From an uncultured Clostridia bacterium (GTDB lineage: Bacteria > Bacillota > Clostridia > Oscillospirales > Acutalibacteraceae): a stretch of 64,000 nucleotides of DNA. The notes under the pieces were generated by a model. It did not search any database. It saw only the letters and a program-made list of their open reading frames with translations, and was not told the DNA's origin. Shown here piece by piece: positions 1-9,093 of the stretch. Position 1 is the stretch's first letter. Every line of letters begins with the position of its first letter. The stretch spans positions 94,794-158,793 of the forward strand of contig CALWUY010000066.1 of NCBI GenBank assembly GCA_944384855.1. Reading direction: 5' to 3'. The position numbers and the translations under genes were made by a program.

Positions 1-628
1 CACTACAGGCTTTTTTTACCAGAGCCTCATCAAACAAATATCCGTTTGATACCATTTCGGCTCCAAACTCCAACCCGGCATCGTTCAGACGATTCGAAAT
101 AATATCAATTGCCAAAGCATTGTAAAGAGGCTCTCCTCCGAACCACATAATATGGACCCGCTTACCGCAGGATTTTTTTAAAATGAAGTCAGCAACGTCT
201 CGTGCTGTCTCTGCAGTCATATTAGTTCGTTTGCAGGCAAGTTCAAAGCAATAAAAACATCTGGCATTACAGTCTGTTGTAGGATAAATTACGAAGGTAG
301 TAAGTGGGGATTTATCATTGACCGCCAGCAGCCGAAAAACAGTGTCGGTTTGCTTATAAAGCAAATAATCGTCAAATTCCGTCGGTACCAAAAACCAGTT
401 TTCAATTAAATAACGAACGCTGTCGTTGGAAGTATCAATATTACGAAAGGATTTTGCTTCCACGTTATCAAGAAGCAAAAACTCCCGGGTCATTAGGTTA
501 TACAAAAGCAAACCGTCAGGTGAATCGCAAGTTTGGAGATAGGTGAAAAAGCGTAATGAACCGCCGCTGTATTTCTGTTTTCCAGCAGCTTTAATAATTA
601 CATCTAACGGTTTATTGATTTGTATCAT
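1..628 (-). CDS. radical SAM/SPASM-type peptide maturase, 3' truncated by window edge
   Basis: This open frame was read directly from the minus strand and runs off the left edge, giving 209 residues. An N-terminal region of about 110 residues has the small, PqqD-like look of a RiPP recognition domain. It is followed by the radical SAM cluster motif CNARCFYC (C120, C124, C127) and the SAM-binding motif WFGGEPL at about 162-168. The C-terminal SPASM cysteines would lie outside the window. Such enzymes use a 4Fe-4S cluster and SAM to build thioether or C-C crosslinks in a precursor peptide. The 44-residue two-cysteine peptide encoded 219 bases upstream is the obvious candidate substrate. The ATG at 628 follows AAGGA with a 9-base spacer. 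The enzyme class is firm; its exact family and chemistry are inferred. An anaerobic sulfatase maturase-like role is the main alternative. Confidence 0.82.
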   Translation of the reverse strand, partial: MIQINKPLDVIIKAAGKQKYSGGSLRFFTYLQTCDSPDGLLLYNLMTREFLLLDNVEAKSFRNIDTSNDSVRYLIENWFLVPTEFDDYLLYKQTDTVFRLLAVNDKSPLTTFVIYPTTDCNARCFYCFELACKRTNMTAETARDVADFILKKSCGKRVHIMWFGGEPLYNALAIDIISNRLNDAGLEFGAEMVSNGYLFDEALVKKACS

Positions 629-813
629 AACGCTACATCCTTAAAATAAAATTATTTTTCTCAATTATGATCCGGGAACATTTTTATGAAAAGCCTTAAA
701 GAATTCTGTAAGCACTTTTAATGTTATAGTTATGTCTTTCTCAAATTTTAAATTTTAAACACACCGCTCAATCAAGCGAAATTTTATATTATTTAGCATC
801 TGTAATCAGTAAT

Positions 814-841
814 AACGCGGCTCCTTTACGGGAGCCGCGTT
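814..841 (-). terminator. hairpin between peptide gene and radical SAM gene
   Basis: Perfect 11-bp arms AACGCGGCTCC and GGAGCCGCGTT surround a 6-base loop, starting 6 bases after the stop of the peptide gene. No uninterrupted U-run follows on the minus strand. It may be a partial terminator or a stabilising 3' hairpin that gives more precursor than maturase transcript, a common layout in RiPP operons. Confidence 0.6.
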
Positions 842-847
842 AAGTAA

Positions 848-982
848 TTATGAAATAACAACTTTGTCACATTCGGGCGGCTTATCTCCACCGAAATCAG
901 TTGGAACATCCGGCTGAATGCAACCAGATGTTGTTACTATGTCAGAAACATCAAAACGAACTATTTCCAACTCTGCTTTCAT
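848..982 (-). CDS. 44-residue candidate RiPP precursor peptide
   Basis: This small gene is read from the minus strand, ATG at 982 to TAA at 848-850, with the ribosome binding site GAGGTG 7 bases upstream. The peptide starts MKAELEIVRFDVSDIVTTSG, a charged/hydrophobic leader-like half ending in a TTSG motif. The second half is rich in Pro, Asp and Gly and carries exactly two cysteines, C21 and C38. It lies 53 bases after the cohesin-like gene and is followed by a hairpin and then a radical SAM maturase, all on one strand. Leader plus short Cys-containing core plus adjacent maturase is the standard RiPP arrangement. Small peptides with similar D-V/I-T-T-S leaders occur in Clostridia, from memory, but no family name is assigned here. 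The modification, cleavage point and function are unknown. Confidence 0.72.
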   Translation of the reverse strand: MKAELEIVRFDVSDIVTTSGCIQPDVPTDFGGDKPPECDKVVIS

Positions 983-1035
983 TCTAAAACACCTCGATAT
1001 TAAACTATAAAAATAAACTTAAATAAAACCAAGAA

Positions 1036-2577
1036 TTAATAATTTGGCCAGTAATTACGTGCGGAAGCACCAAATGCAGCGGTTGCCCGATAAAGAGCCT
1101 GAGCTTCACTTTCTACTTCAACCATACCTGCTAAAAGGGATTCAACACTGGTTTCATATACCCAACTATTATTCTGTGTATCAGATATCGTCAGGGTAAT
1201 CTTCTTATCAGTATCAAATAAAGCCATCTTATCAAAGCTGAAACTGTATCCGCCAATATAAGAATACTTTAATTCATCTTCACTGAGATCAGCACCGTTC
1301 ATCGGGAAGCTTTTTTCTTCACCATCAGCCTTGGAATAATAAGACGCAGTAAAAGTCAAATCAGCCGGTGTTTTATGATCACTCTCAAGGAATGTATAAT
1401 AAAGGCTCGGAACGGCGAGCATCTGCAAACGAACCGCAGTGAACTGAGAATCACGACGACCGCCGATATCGGTCAATTTACCGTAATTAGTAGCATAGTC
1501 CTGATTAACATTTGCATTGGGAATATCAAATTCACTGATAAGCGGGTTACCCGGAGCGCCGGTTTTACCAAAGTAAAGTTGTGCTTCAGTACCGAGGTTA
1601 AGCATATCAACCATAAGAGAAGCAGTTGTTACATTAGATGAATTTACACTTGACTGATACATTTCATTAGCCAACTGAGACAAAGTCAACTTTTCATATG
1701 TATAATATCTTGTTGCGCCATCCTTGGTAACATAAAGCGTAAAAGTTATCGGAACACTCATTTCGCTAAGCGCAATATCAGAATAGGTTATATAATAACC
1801 ATGATACTGGGGCATAGAATTTTCATCACATGTTTCCTTTGTGAAAGTCTTACTAATGATATTGCCTGTATAGTTGTATGAAGGTCCTACAATTTCAGGC
1901 TTACTTACTACAAACTCAAAATCGTCATAAGGAGTTTTTGCAAGTGCAAGAGCAAAATAAATACCGAACGTATTGTCGATTGAGATTCTCTTAGCAGTTA
2001 TAACAGAAGCCAAAGACTCATCACGGACAGGTTTCTCAGGTTCTACAACATCCTCAACAACTTCAAAAGTGCCGAAAGTACCGGTAACGTCAACCAGTGT
2101 TTCGCCGTCTTCTGTTACTGAGAAAACGGGTGCCGGATACTCATATACCTGTGCAGCAGCATCTGCTTTAACTGTAGCGGCTATATTGAATGTTAAGGTT
2201 TCCATTGAATCGAGTTCGCCTAACTCAGCACCGAACAAGGAAAGGAATTTAACATAATAAACGCCGTCTTCCTGACCTATCTGATAATAGCCTGTACCTG
2301 TATCAGGGTTATAAGCTTCAAAATCTTCTCCGTTAAGCTTTACACTTTCAACACTGCCTATTGCAGAGGGAAGATTAAACCTTATCAGTGCACCTTGTAC
2401 ATTAATAAAATTAGAAACGGCGAAATCGATATTGACTGCGTCGCCTGCTTTTGCTTCAATAGCATTTGTAGAGTAAGTGGGTGTCACAGCGCTTGCCGGG
2501 ACCGCAGCTACAAATAGTGAAATGCAAAGCACCGCAGTTAAAAGGCAAGAGAGTGACTTTTTGAAAACTTTTTTCAT
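1036..2577 (-). CDS. secreted cohesin-like surface protein
   Basis: The product has 513 residues. The ATG at 2577 is preferred to upstream in-frame starts because AAGGAG precedes it and a clear signal peptide follows (MKKVFKKSL, a hydrophobic core, then VPASA at about residue 30). Residues of about 35-180 resemble a cohesin-type beta-sandwich: AGDAVNIDFAVSNF at the start, then alternating strands and a long Asp/Glu-rich loop. The rest holds two related modules. Each ends in a helical motif of the kind LMVDMLNLGTEAQLYF or ALYRATAAFGASARNYW, seen at the C-termini of many secreted clostridial proteins. No catalytic motif or membrane anchor is visible. It is probably the first gene of the unit that continues into the candidate RiPP peptide and maturase. 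Cohesin similarity is by pattern only; a generic adhesion beta-sandwich is possible. Confidence 0.7.
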   Translation of the reverse strand: MKKVFKKSLSCLLTAVLCISLFVAAVPASAVTPTYSTNAIEAKAGDAVNIDFAVSNFINVQGALIRFNLPSAIGSVESVKLNGEDFEAYNPDTGTGYYQIGQEDGVYYVKFLSLFGAELGELDSMETLTFNIAATVKADAAAQVYEYPAPVFSVTEDGETLVDVTGTFGTFEVVEDVVEPEKPVRDESLASVITAKRISIDNTFGIYFALALAKTPYDDFEFVVSKPEIVGPSYNYTGNIISKTFTKETCDENSMPQYHGYYITYSDIALSEMSVPITFTLYVTKDGATRYYTYEKLTLSQLANEMYQSSVNSSNVTTASLMVDMLNLGTEAQLYFGKTGAPGNPLISEFDIPNANVNQDYATNYGKLTDIGGRRDSQFTAVRLQMLAVPSLYYTFLESDHKTPADLTFTASYYSKADGEEKSFPMNGADLSEDELKYSYIGGYSFSFDKMALFDTDKKITLTISDTQNNSWVYETSVESLLAGMVEVESEAQALYRATAAFGASARNYWPNY

Positions 2578-2917
2578 AAAAATACTCCTTACTGGCATAA
2601 AGCCGATAAAATTAATAAACCATAGGTAAATTGAGAGTGGGAAATATACTATGGCTACATTTATTATATCAAGCTGTTTTTGAAAAAGCAAGTACAATTT
2701 TTATATTTTATCTCTACTTATATAAAAATTTAGTTTGATTTTTTGTGTAAATAGTCAAAAACTAAATCCCCGTACTGTTGATTCCGTTAACTGTTACATC
2801 ATTTTGCTGTATATTATAATGTAATCCCATATAAAAATCCTTTTTATAGGAGCCGCATATATATCGGTAAATCTTTCCGTTTAATTGTACCTACACATCA
2901 ATATTTTAATTTATGAA
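2578..2917. other. 340-bp intergenic region with promoter and weak AT-rich hairpin
   Basis: This stretch separates the GH38 gene from the cohesin-like gene, and no coding potential was found. It contains a good minus-strand sigma-A promoter at 2663-2691. Near 2828-2848 an AT-rich inverted repeat (TATAAAAA, TCC, TTTTTATA, with CC/GG flanks) could weakly terminate GH38 transcription. Confidence 0.5.
2663..2691 (-). promoter_or_regulatory. sigma-A promoter of the cohesin-like/RiPP unit
   Basis: On the minus strand TTGCTT is followed by a 17-bp spacer and a perfect TATAAT, about 80 bases ahead of the start codon at 2577. Confidence 0.65.
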
Positions 2918-5521
2918 TTACCGTCTTTTTAAAACCAGTGTTATTATCTTTTTAGCTCCAGCTTCGAGTTTTATTATACCTGAGTCTGACTCAATATCCT
3001 CAATCTCAGTTTCCCCAAGATTTGTCATCGCCGCACCAGAAAAAACGCTCTCATCAAATTTTATTGATGCAGTCTGCGTATCGTCAGATACATTATATAT
3101 CCTAAGCACCGCATCGTCGCTGTTTTCCGCCTTCTTTAACGCGGAAAATACTATGTAGTTTCCCTCGGTCTCAATAACAGCAGCGTTAACACCGATTGTT
3201 CCTGTATGCCTGCCGGTTTGAGATACCGCAGTAAAATCTCCCGCAAATGTATATGCCGAACGATAAGCCTCGGCTTTATACTCAGCTGAGTACGGTATTA
3301 CCGAATAGTTTAACGTCAATTCCTTTTTGAGCTGCATATCAGGAGTCGGAAAATCTCCCCAGTCACCCATTTCTCCTACCGCGCGCAGAAGCGTCAGCGC
3401 CATTGTGTTCTTTCCGTCCCGCAGAATTTCATACTCGTTATGTCCGCGGCCTGCTACAAGCAGTCCTCCATTTTCGTCTTCAATGCCGAAAAATGCCTGC
3501 ATGCGCTGTGTGTTTGACGGGTTTTCCCAACCCTGCCACGGCTTTATATTTCTTTTTATAACGTCAAACTGTCCGTCGGCAAATGCCGTGTCAGTTACGG
3601 TCTCCGTCGGGAAAAGCGCCCTTAACCTGTGATTCTCACTTTGATTGCTGATAGTCGTATTTATATCCAGCCTGTCAGACCCTGCCGATAATGTTACCTT
3701 TGTAACTATATTATGGGCTATAACATTTGCGGTTCTGTTCTTTTTACAGTCTATTCCTGCCGGAATATCTATCATGCTGCTGATTTTAAAGGTTACTCCG
3801 AGACAGTTATTCTCAATCAGACAGTATTCCGCAGACTTGGGATAAACCGTAATTCCGTCTTTTGTCTGTTTATAATTGTAAGATTCTCCGCAGTCCCCGG
3901 TATCTTCGTAAAGATTTATACCGCTGTATGTCTTTCCGGTTTTCTTTTCGGTCAGATCTATCGTTCCGTCGCTGTTGATTGAAAAGCTGAGCTTATCGTT
4001 TTCCGCTCCGTTTTCATATACTTTTATGCCGCTTTCTGCATTGCGCCGCTTTCCGGCTGTAAGGCTGTACATAAAACAGCCTATTCCTTTCAGACTGACC
4101 GCAAAACGCAGCCGGTAACACTGACGGTATTTAACCTGACGGAACTTATCTTTAGGAAGCGTATATGTAAACTTTTCCCCTAAATATTCCGCCTGCACAG
4201 GACACTCATTTCCGTCAGCATCTTTTATTACAATATTTTCCGGATCAATGTATTCATCCGTATATACCAATTTGTCTATTATATGCCTCGATGTCTGAGG
4301 ACTGGTATGGAATACAGCTATGTTTACATCCGCCATACCCGAGGTGTCTGCTCCGGCAAGTATATAATTCATAGCTTCTTCAAGCACGCCTTCCGCCACA
4401 TCGTATGCCTTGTCAAAACGGATATTCATTTCTCTCGGAACCGCGTCACAAGAGCAGCAGCATATTGAATCATGCGGATGACACTGCATAAGCTTTTTCC
4501 AGCCGTAGCGGAGCAAATCATAACGGTACTTATCTCCGTACACTGAAGCCAGTGTGCTGACCGGTTCGCTTAAATGGGCAAACATATTCTGGGTTTTATG
4601 ATTTTTCTGCTTTAAAGGAATATGTGTGGACGCCGTATCTATCAGCAGGTTTTTCCCCGCGGTATACTGTCCCTCAATTTCGCCGCGTATTGCCGCGAAA
4701 TTTTCGGTGTATGGTTTAATCGCTTTAATGTAATCTTTGAAATTACTGTGCTTTATCTCAACCCTGTCTCCGAAAATCTCGTTTGCTTTAGCAATAGATT
4801 CCGGTAAATCGCACTGTACAGGCTCATGATCGCAGCCGTTCATTCCGAGCAAATGTGGGGTCTTTGCAGCGCTTTCAAGAGATTCAATAAGTTCTCCGTA
4901 AACTTTTTTGATTTCTTCGGTGTCAGAAGAAGGGAGTTCATTAGCGTTATTGTACCAATCTTTGAACATAATGCCGTCTACGCGGCTTCCGTCAGCTCCG
5001 TACCATATTATTTCCTTATCATCGGAACTGTTCTGGTCGTCTACCTTGTTATCCGCCAATATTATTCCTATACCTCTTCCGAATACGGCGGTTTCTATGT
5101 TGAATCCCTTCAGTATCTGCGGAAGCTGCGATATATTTCCGAAAGCATCCGGCATATACCCGCATTCTACCGGCTCAAAACCGTTTTCTTTGCAGAACTT
5201 AAGCCCTTCTATCATATTTCGTATATTTGATTCTCCGCTTGTAAGATACTCATCCTGCAAAATATACCAGGGTCCTGTCTGGATACGGTCAGCTCTGATA
5301 AGAGCATAAAGACGATCTTTCATCTGCGGACGTATTTCAAGATAATCTTCTATCATTATTGTCTGGCCGTCCAGATGAAAATATCTGAAATTTTCGTCCT
5401 GCTCCATCTTCTCAATAAGACAGTCTATAAGCTCGACAAGCCTCATTCTGTGTTTTTCGAAGCTCATGTACCATTCCCTGTCCCAGTGAGTATGGGATAT
5501 TAGATGTAAAGTTTTTTTCAT
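2918..5521 (-). CDS. GH38 alpha-mannosidase, cytoplasmic
   Basis: The product has 867 residues and no signal peptide. GH38 enzymes are zinc-dependent retaining exo-alpha-mannosidases. The N-terminal HTHWDREW motif supplies zinc ligands H12 and D14, and MPDAFGN carries the expected nucleophile/zinc ligand D125. The later QCHPHDSIC segment supplies the family histidine. The C-terminal half is the usual beta-sandwich. Length is normal for bacterial GH38 of the MngB/mannosylglycerate-hydrolase-like group. It has its own near-consensus promoter, so it is transcribed separately from the upstream enzyme genes. The likely role is trimming imported mannose-containing oligosaccharides in the cytoplasm. 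The family is certain; linkage specificity is not readable from sequence. Confidence 0.93.
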   Translation of the reverse strand: MKKTLHLISHTHWDREWYMSFEKHRMRLVELIDCLIEKMEQDENFRYFHLDGQTIMIEDYLEIRPQMKDRLYALIRADRIQTGPWYILQDEYLTSGESNIRNMIEGLKFCKENGFEPVECGYMPDAFGNISQLPQILKGFNIETAVFGRGIGIILADNKVDDQNSSDDKEIIWYGADGSRVDGIMFKDWYNNANELPSSDTEEIKKVYGELIESLESAAKTPHLLGMNGCDHEPVQCDLPESIAKANEIFGDRVEIKHSNFKDYIKAIKPYTENFAAIRGEIEGQYTAGKNLLIDTASTHIPLKQKNHKTQNMFAHLSEPVSTLASVYGDKYRYDLLRYGWKKLMQCHPHDSICCCSCDAVPREMNIRFDKAYDVAEGVLEEAMNYILAGADTSGMADVNIAVFHTSPQTSRHIIDKLVYTDEYIDPENIVIKDADGNECPVQAEYLGEKFTYTLPKDKFRQVKYRQCYRLRFAVSLKGIGCFMYSLTAGKRRNAESGIKVYENGAENDKLSFSINSDGTIDLTEKKTGKTYSGINLYEDTGDCGESYNYKQTKDGITVYPKSAEYCLIENNCLGVTFKISSMIDIPAGIDCKKNRTANVIAHNIVTKVTLSAGSDRLDINTTISNQSENHRLRALFPTETVTDTAFADGQFDVIKRNIKPWQGWENPSNTQRMQAFFGIEDENGGLLVAGRGHNEYEILRDGKNTMALTLLRAVGEMGDWGDFPTPDMQLKKELTLNYSVIPYSAEYKAEAYRSAYTFAGDFTAVSQTGRHTGTIGVNAAVIETEGNYIVFSALKKAENSDDAVLRIYNVSDDTQTASIKFDESVFSGAAMTNLGETEIEDIESDSGIIKLEAGAKKIITLVLKRR

Positions 5522-5589
5522 ATACTGCTCCTCCAGGTGCCTCTAATAATTTAAAACACATATTTCAGTTATATAGTTATTTAGTTGTT

Positions 5590-5642
5590 ATACAGATAAA
5601 ATATCAACCTGTATTATACCATTGTTATCTGCCGTGTGTCAA
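5590..5642 (-). promoter_or_regulatory. near-consensus sigma-A promoter plus inverted repeat for GH38 gene
   Basis: TTGACA (5637-5642), an 18-bp spacer and TATAAT (5613-5618) lie on the minus strand about 90 bases ahead of the GH38 start. Overlapping the -10 and start site is an inverted repeat, ATACAG (5590-5595) and CTGTAT (5609-5614), that could bind a repressor. Confidence 0.7.
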
Positions 5643-5693
5643 GTAATTAAAAATTGTAATATTAAGTGAAAAATCCACCTGCAATATCGGCCT

Positions 5694-8090
5694 TTAAATC
5701 ATTGACAGCATCTCGCTGAATTCACCGTTTTTGAATAAAACGGTTTTGATCTCATAACCCAAAAACCTTAAATCAGCTTCATATTCTCCGACTCGCAGCT
5801 TTGTGACACAAGCAGTCTCATTGTTGTTGAACAGCCTGAAAACAAATCCTCCGTCTTCCTTATAAAGTGATGACAGGGTTATTTCTTTGCTTGAAACCTC
5901 TATTTTACTGACTTTATATCCCTTACCGTCCGGGAAAGCATTCACACTGTAAGGCTTTTCGCAAAATTCCAATGCCATCCTGTCATTTTCGCACGGTTCA
6001 TTCACCGACATCCTGAAACTGAAGGTATGCTTGCCCTGTTCTGCATAAGGAATGTAACGGTCGTCAGCAATAAGCTTGCGGTCTTCTATCGGGTGAGTAC
6101 AATATCCTATTCCCCGTATCAGTGTCAGATACAGATTTTCCGCGTCGGCACTGCAGCCGTATAAACAGTTATTGAACACACTTAGTGATTTTCCGTTTCC
6201 TCTCTTGAGACACACAAAACGCTGCGCTACATTTTCCCTGCCGTCACGCTCAAACTCATCCGTACCGTAGGCAGTCTGTCCGATAAATCCGCCTTCATTT
6301 GACGGTATCTTTAATTTAAGCGCTTTGTCTCTTTCATTCCAAAGCACATCAAGGCTTACATCTATATACGTAAGATCTTTATACATCTTATAACTTATAC
6401 GTACAGTGGAATCTCCCGCCTTAAAAAACGATTCCGCCTCTGTAAGAATATCGCCGTCCTCGATTATATGGACGTTTTCTATACCCTCAAAAATTCCATC
6501 AGACGAAAGGTCAGCGTCTGCCGGATTACTTCCGATCTTATCAATATCCCAGCCCCAGCTGTCAGGAGTGTCATCATACATAACCGGCAAAAACGCTCCT
6601 CCGGTTACATACTCGTTTCCGTCTACCCTAAAGCTTTCAATCAAACCGGTTTTTTTGGAAATCACAACCCTCTTGCACGAATCTTCAAACACGATATCGC
6701 CCTCTGCAACTTCGGGTTTCCCGGTAACCGGAACTTCTTTAAAGGTAACATCAAACCGTGCTGCTGAAAGCGCCGGAAGCTTTGCTCTGAACGCAATACG
6801 TTTACGGCGGTCATAGTTAATATTGGATTCCTGCTTGATTACCTGATTTGATATTATTTGCCCGTTATGCCTTACGGTGACCTCGTAGCAAACCGTATCC
6901 GAAATAATGGGATCCAGCACAAGAATTTCAGACTCAACAACAGTATCCCTGTCATATGCTGACGGATTGAACACAAATATCGGATATACCCCGTCGCCCG
7001 CCTTTACATCATCGTTTACAAGGGAGAAAAATGCCTTTTGCTTTAATTCCTTAAGCAGATACAAAGCATGATCCGCATGGTTTATAACGCTTTTTTCTGC
7101 GGTTTCGACCATTGTTCCGCTTAAAGAATCATGAAATTCCATCGTAAGCAATGCCCTTTCCGCATCTGAAAATGCATCGCTGTCCCAGACGTTTTTACCG
7201 TTAAGCTCAGCCGCAGCGCATAACTTTTCGGTCATATACAATGCGGTTTCCAATTCGATATGTTTCTGCTTTATCTTAGTAAGCGATGTATAGCATCCTA
7301 TCAGAAAATGAGAAAGCTGACCTGAATAATCAACATCAGGATTAACATCAGCGAAAAATTTTTCAGGAGTGCTGTGCAATATTTCGTACTCTTTTGTTTC
7401 CGCGATAAGGTCGTTTACATCCTTTAAATCTTTCCTCGACGGGTTGCCGCCGTGGTTTCCTACACCCCAAAGCGCAATACCAGTTTCGTAGGACTTCCAG
7501 CATTCCGCTTTTTTGGGGATAAATTCCTTGGCCTTGCTCGATTTTGTATCGTACATAAAATCATCGGCTATACGGCATACCTTGATTTTGCTGCCGTCAT
7601 ATCCCACCCAGTTGAACTGGTCTGCCGGAAGCTCTAAATACTGGGGCATTGGACGGCAGATAAGATAACTGTCATATCCGCATTTTTTCAGTATCTGTAC
7701 AAGTCCCCTTGAATGTCCGAATGAATCGAAATTTATTGCGGTGGTAGGTCTCACACCGAAATGTTTTTCAAAATATCTTATTCCGCTGCGAATCTGTCTT
7801 ACAAAACTCTCTCCTGAAGGCAGATGACAGTCCGGCTGAAGATACCATCCGCCCATAATGTGCCATTTGCCCGCCTTTACCAGCCGCTTTATCTTCTCAA
7901 ACAGCGAAGGATCGTACTCTCTGATATACTCATAAAGCAAAGCTTCATTGTGACAGAAAATATAATCATATTCATCACAGAATTCCGCTGCTGTTCTGAA
8001 TGTGGAGAGCGCAGCGGCTATACCCTCGTCAAAATCCCACATCCACACCGGGTCAAGATGTGAATTACACACAAGATGCAAACGCTTCAT
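5694..8090 (-). CDS. second GH38 alpha-mannosidase-family enzyme, cytoplasmic
   Basis: The product has 798 residues and no signal peptide. It belongs to the same family as the next gene downstream but to a distinct subgroup. The N-terminal SHLDPVW carries zinc ligands H11 and D13, INFDSFGHSRGL carries nucleophile D122, and FHDSLSGTMVE is the equivalent of the family HDS motif. The protein therefore keeps all catalytic positions. It starts 3 bases after the GH-A-like gene 8094-9083, which implies translational coupling in a three-gene unit with 9094-11928. Two divergent GH38 enzymes side by side suggest that two mannosidic linkages are handled. The substrate is inferred only. Confidence 0.92.
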   Translation of the reverse strand: MKRLHLVCNSHLDPVWMWDFDEGIAAALSTFRTAAEFCDEYDYIFCHNEALLYEYIREYDPSLFEKIKRLVKAGKWHIMGGWYLQPDCHLPSGESFVRQIRSGIRYFEKHFGVRPTTAINFDSFGHSRGLVQILKKCGYDSYLICRPMPQYLELPADQFNWVGYDGSKIKVCRIADDFMYDTKSSKAKEFIPKKAECWKSYETGIALWGVGNHGGNPSRKDLKDVNDLIAETKEYEILHSTPEKFFADVNPDVDYSGQLSHFLIGCYTSLTKIKQKHIELETALYMTEKLCAAAELNGKNVWDSDAFSDAERALLTMEFHDSLSGTMVETAEKSVINHADHALYLLKELKQKAFFSLVNDDVKAGDGVYPIFVFNPSAYDRDTVVESEILVLDPIISDTVCYEVTVRHNGQIISNQVIKQESNINYDRRKRIAFRAKLPALSAARFDVTFKEVPVTGKPEVAEGDIVFEDSCKRVVISKKTGLIESFRVDGNEYVTGGAFLPVMYDDTPDSWGWDIDKIGSNPADADLSSDGIFEGIENVHIIEDGDILTEAESFFKAGDSTVRISYKMYKDLTYIDVSLDVLWNERDKALKLKIPSNEGGFIGQTAYGTDEFERDGRENVAQRFVCLKRGNGKSLSVFNNCLYGCSADAENLYLTLIRGIGYCTHPIEDRKLIADDRYIPYAEQGKHTFSFRMSVNEPCENDRMALEFCEKPYSVNAFPDGKGYKVSKIEVSSKEITLSSLYKEDGGFVFRLFNNNETACVTKLRVGEYEADLRFLGYEIKTVLFKNGEFSEMLSMI

Positions 8091-8093
8091 ATT

Positions 8094-9083
8094 TTAAACC
8101 TCAAGCTCACTCATTATTTTTTTAACCGTCTCGCCAAGAGCTTTTACAGAAGGCTTCGGTTCAGGATTTCCTCCGTTTCTGTCGCATTTTACAAATCCGA
8201 AATGCGCTTCGCCGTGGAATCCTCCGTGCTGCTCGTCAAAGCAGGGTTCGTCCATCATTTCATAATATATAAGGCCCATACAGTTATCCGGGGTATCTCT
8301 GAAAATATGCTCGCAGAACTCACATACCCACGCCGCCTGCTCGGCGTCGCCCTCTTCGTCGGTCTTATCCTTATAGTTATATCCCCAGAAGTTGGTTTCG
8401 CATATAAGCACCGGCATATCGCCGAAATGCTCTTTCAGCCATTCCATTAAATCTAAAAACGATGATGCTTTCTCCGCATCGGAATACCAGTCAACACCCA
8501 TGATATCCCATTCGCAGCCGTGTTCTCTCAAATACTCGACATAATATGTATGCCACCAGGCAAATGCTACCATTGTTTTTACCTGAGGATCTGTCTCTTT
8601 TATGGCCTTTAACCTTCCTCTTACCGACGGCGCAGTTTTTGCAAGACGCACAGGATCGTATTCTTCGGGGATCATTCCGTCATATTTTACGCCTGTAAGA
8701 TTATATACATCCCCCATATCGGTATGCATCGCCGGAACGTCAAACTCAGGACCCACTTCGTAGATATCTACATATCCTTTCAGATTTTCACAAATCATTT
8801 TTTGATTTTTATAATCCTTTTCCTCTATTATATCGATATCCTCTTCAAAGCAGGTTCGGTCATCAACACATAGACTGAATTTCATTCCTCTTTTATGCAC
8901 CGCGTCGGCAACAGATTTTATATACGCTATTCCCGCATCGTCCACCGGCACAAAATTAAAGTTGATAAGATTTATACCCATCTGTTCGCAGTAGTCAAGA
9001 TTGCGCTCCAAAGTGTCCGCCGGATAAGATGGATATCCGCAGTTGTGAATATTCATGCCTACAATAAATTCTTTTTTACTCAT
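8094..9083 (-). CDS. cytoplasmic clan GH-A-like TIM-barrel protein
   Basis: The product has 329 residues, no signal peptide and no accessory domain. Its pattern is that of a clan GH-A (beta/alpha)8 glycosidase: an initial GMNIHNCGYPSYP strand, IYEVGPEFDV where the acid/base Glu (E113) is expected, the MGVDWY strand, and VLICETNFWG with candidate nucleophile E229. A conserved YYEMMDEP strand and a GFHGEAHFGF loop follow. The usual Asn before the acid/base Glu is replaced by Pro. It is a shorter paralogue of the secreted protein encoded just upstream (10-base gap) and of the anchored protein at 31190-32545. GH5, GH39 or GH79-like relatives are plausible; the exact family is not recognised and activity is unproven. 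Confidence 0.7.
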   Translation of the reverse strand: MSKKEFIVGMNIHNCGYPSYPADTLERNLDYCEQMGINLINFNFVPVDDAGIAYIKSVADAVHKRGMKFSLCVDDRTCFEEDIDIIEEKDYKNQKMICENLKGYVDIYEVGPEFDVPAMHTDMGDVYNLTGVKYDGMIPEEYDPVRLAKTAPSVRGRLKAIKETDPQVKTMVAFAWWHTYYVEYLREHGCEWDIMGVDWYSDAEKASSFLDLMEWLKEHFGDMPVLICETNFWGYNYKDKTDEEGDAEQAAWVCEFCEHIFRDTPDNCMGLIYYEMMDEPCFDEQHGGFHGEAHFGFVKCDRNGGNPEPKPSVKALGETVKKIMSELEV

Positions 9084-9093
9084 TTTTGAAACC

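Noticed and set aside
2578-2917. A gene in the gap between the GH38 and cohesin-like genes
   Set aside because: Frames there are short and run into neighbours; the gap has a promoter and AT-rich hairpin only.
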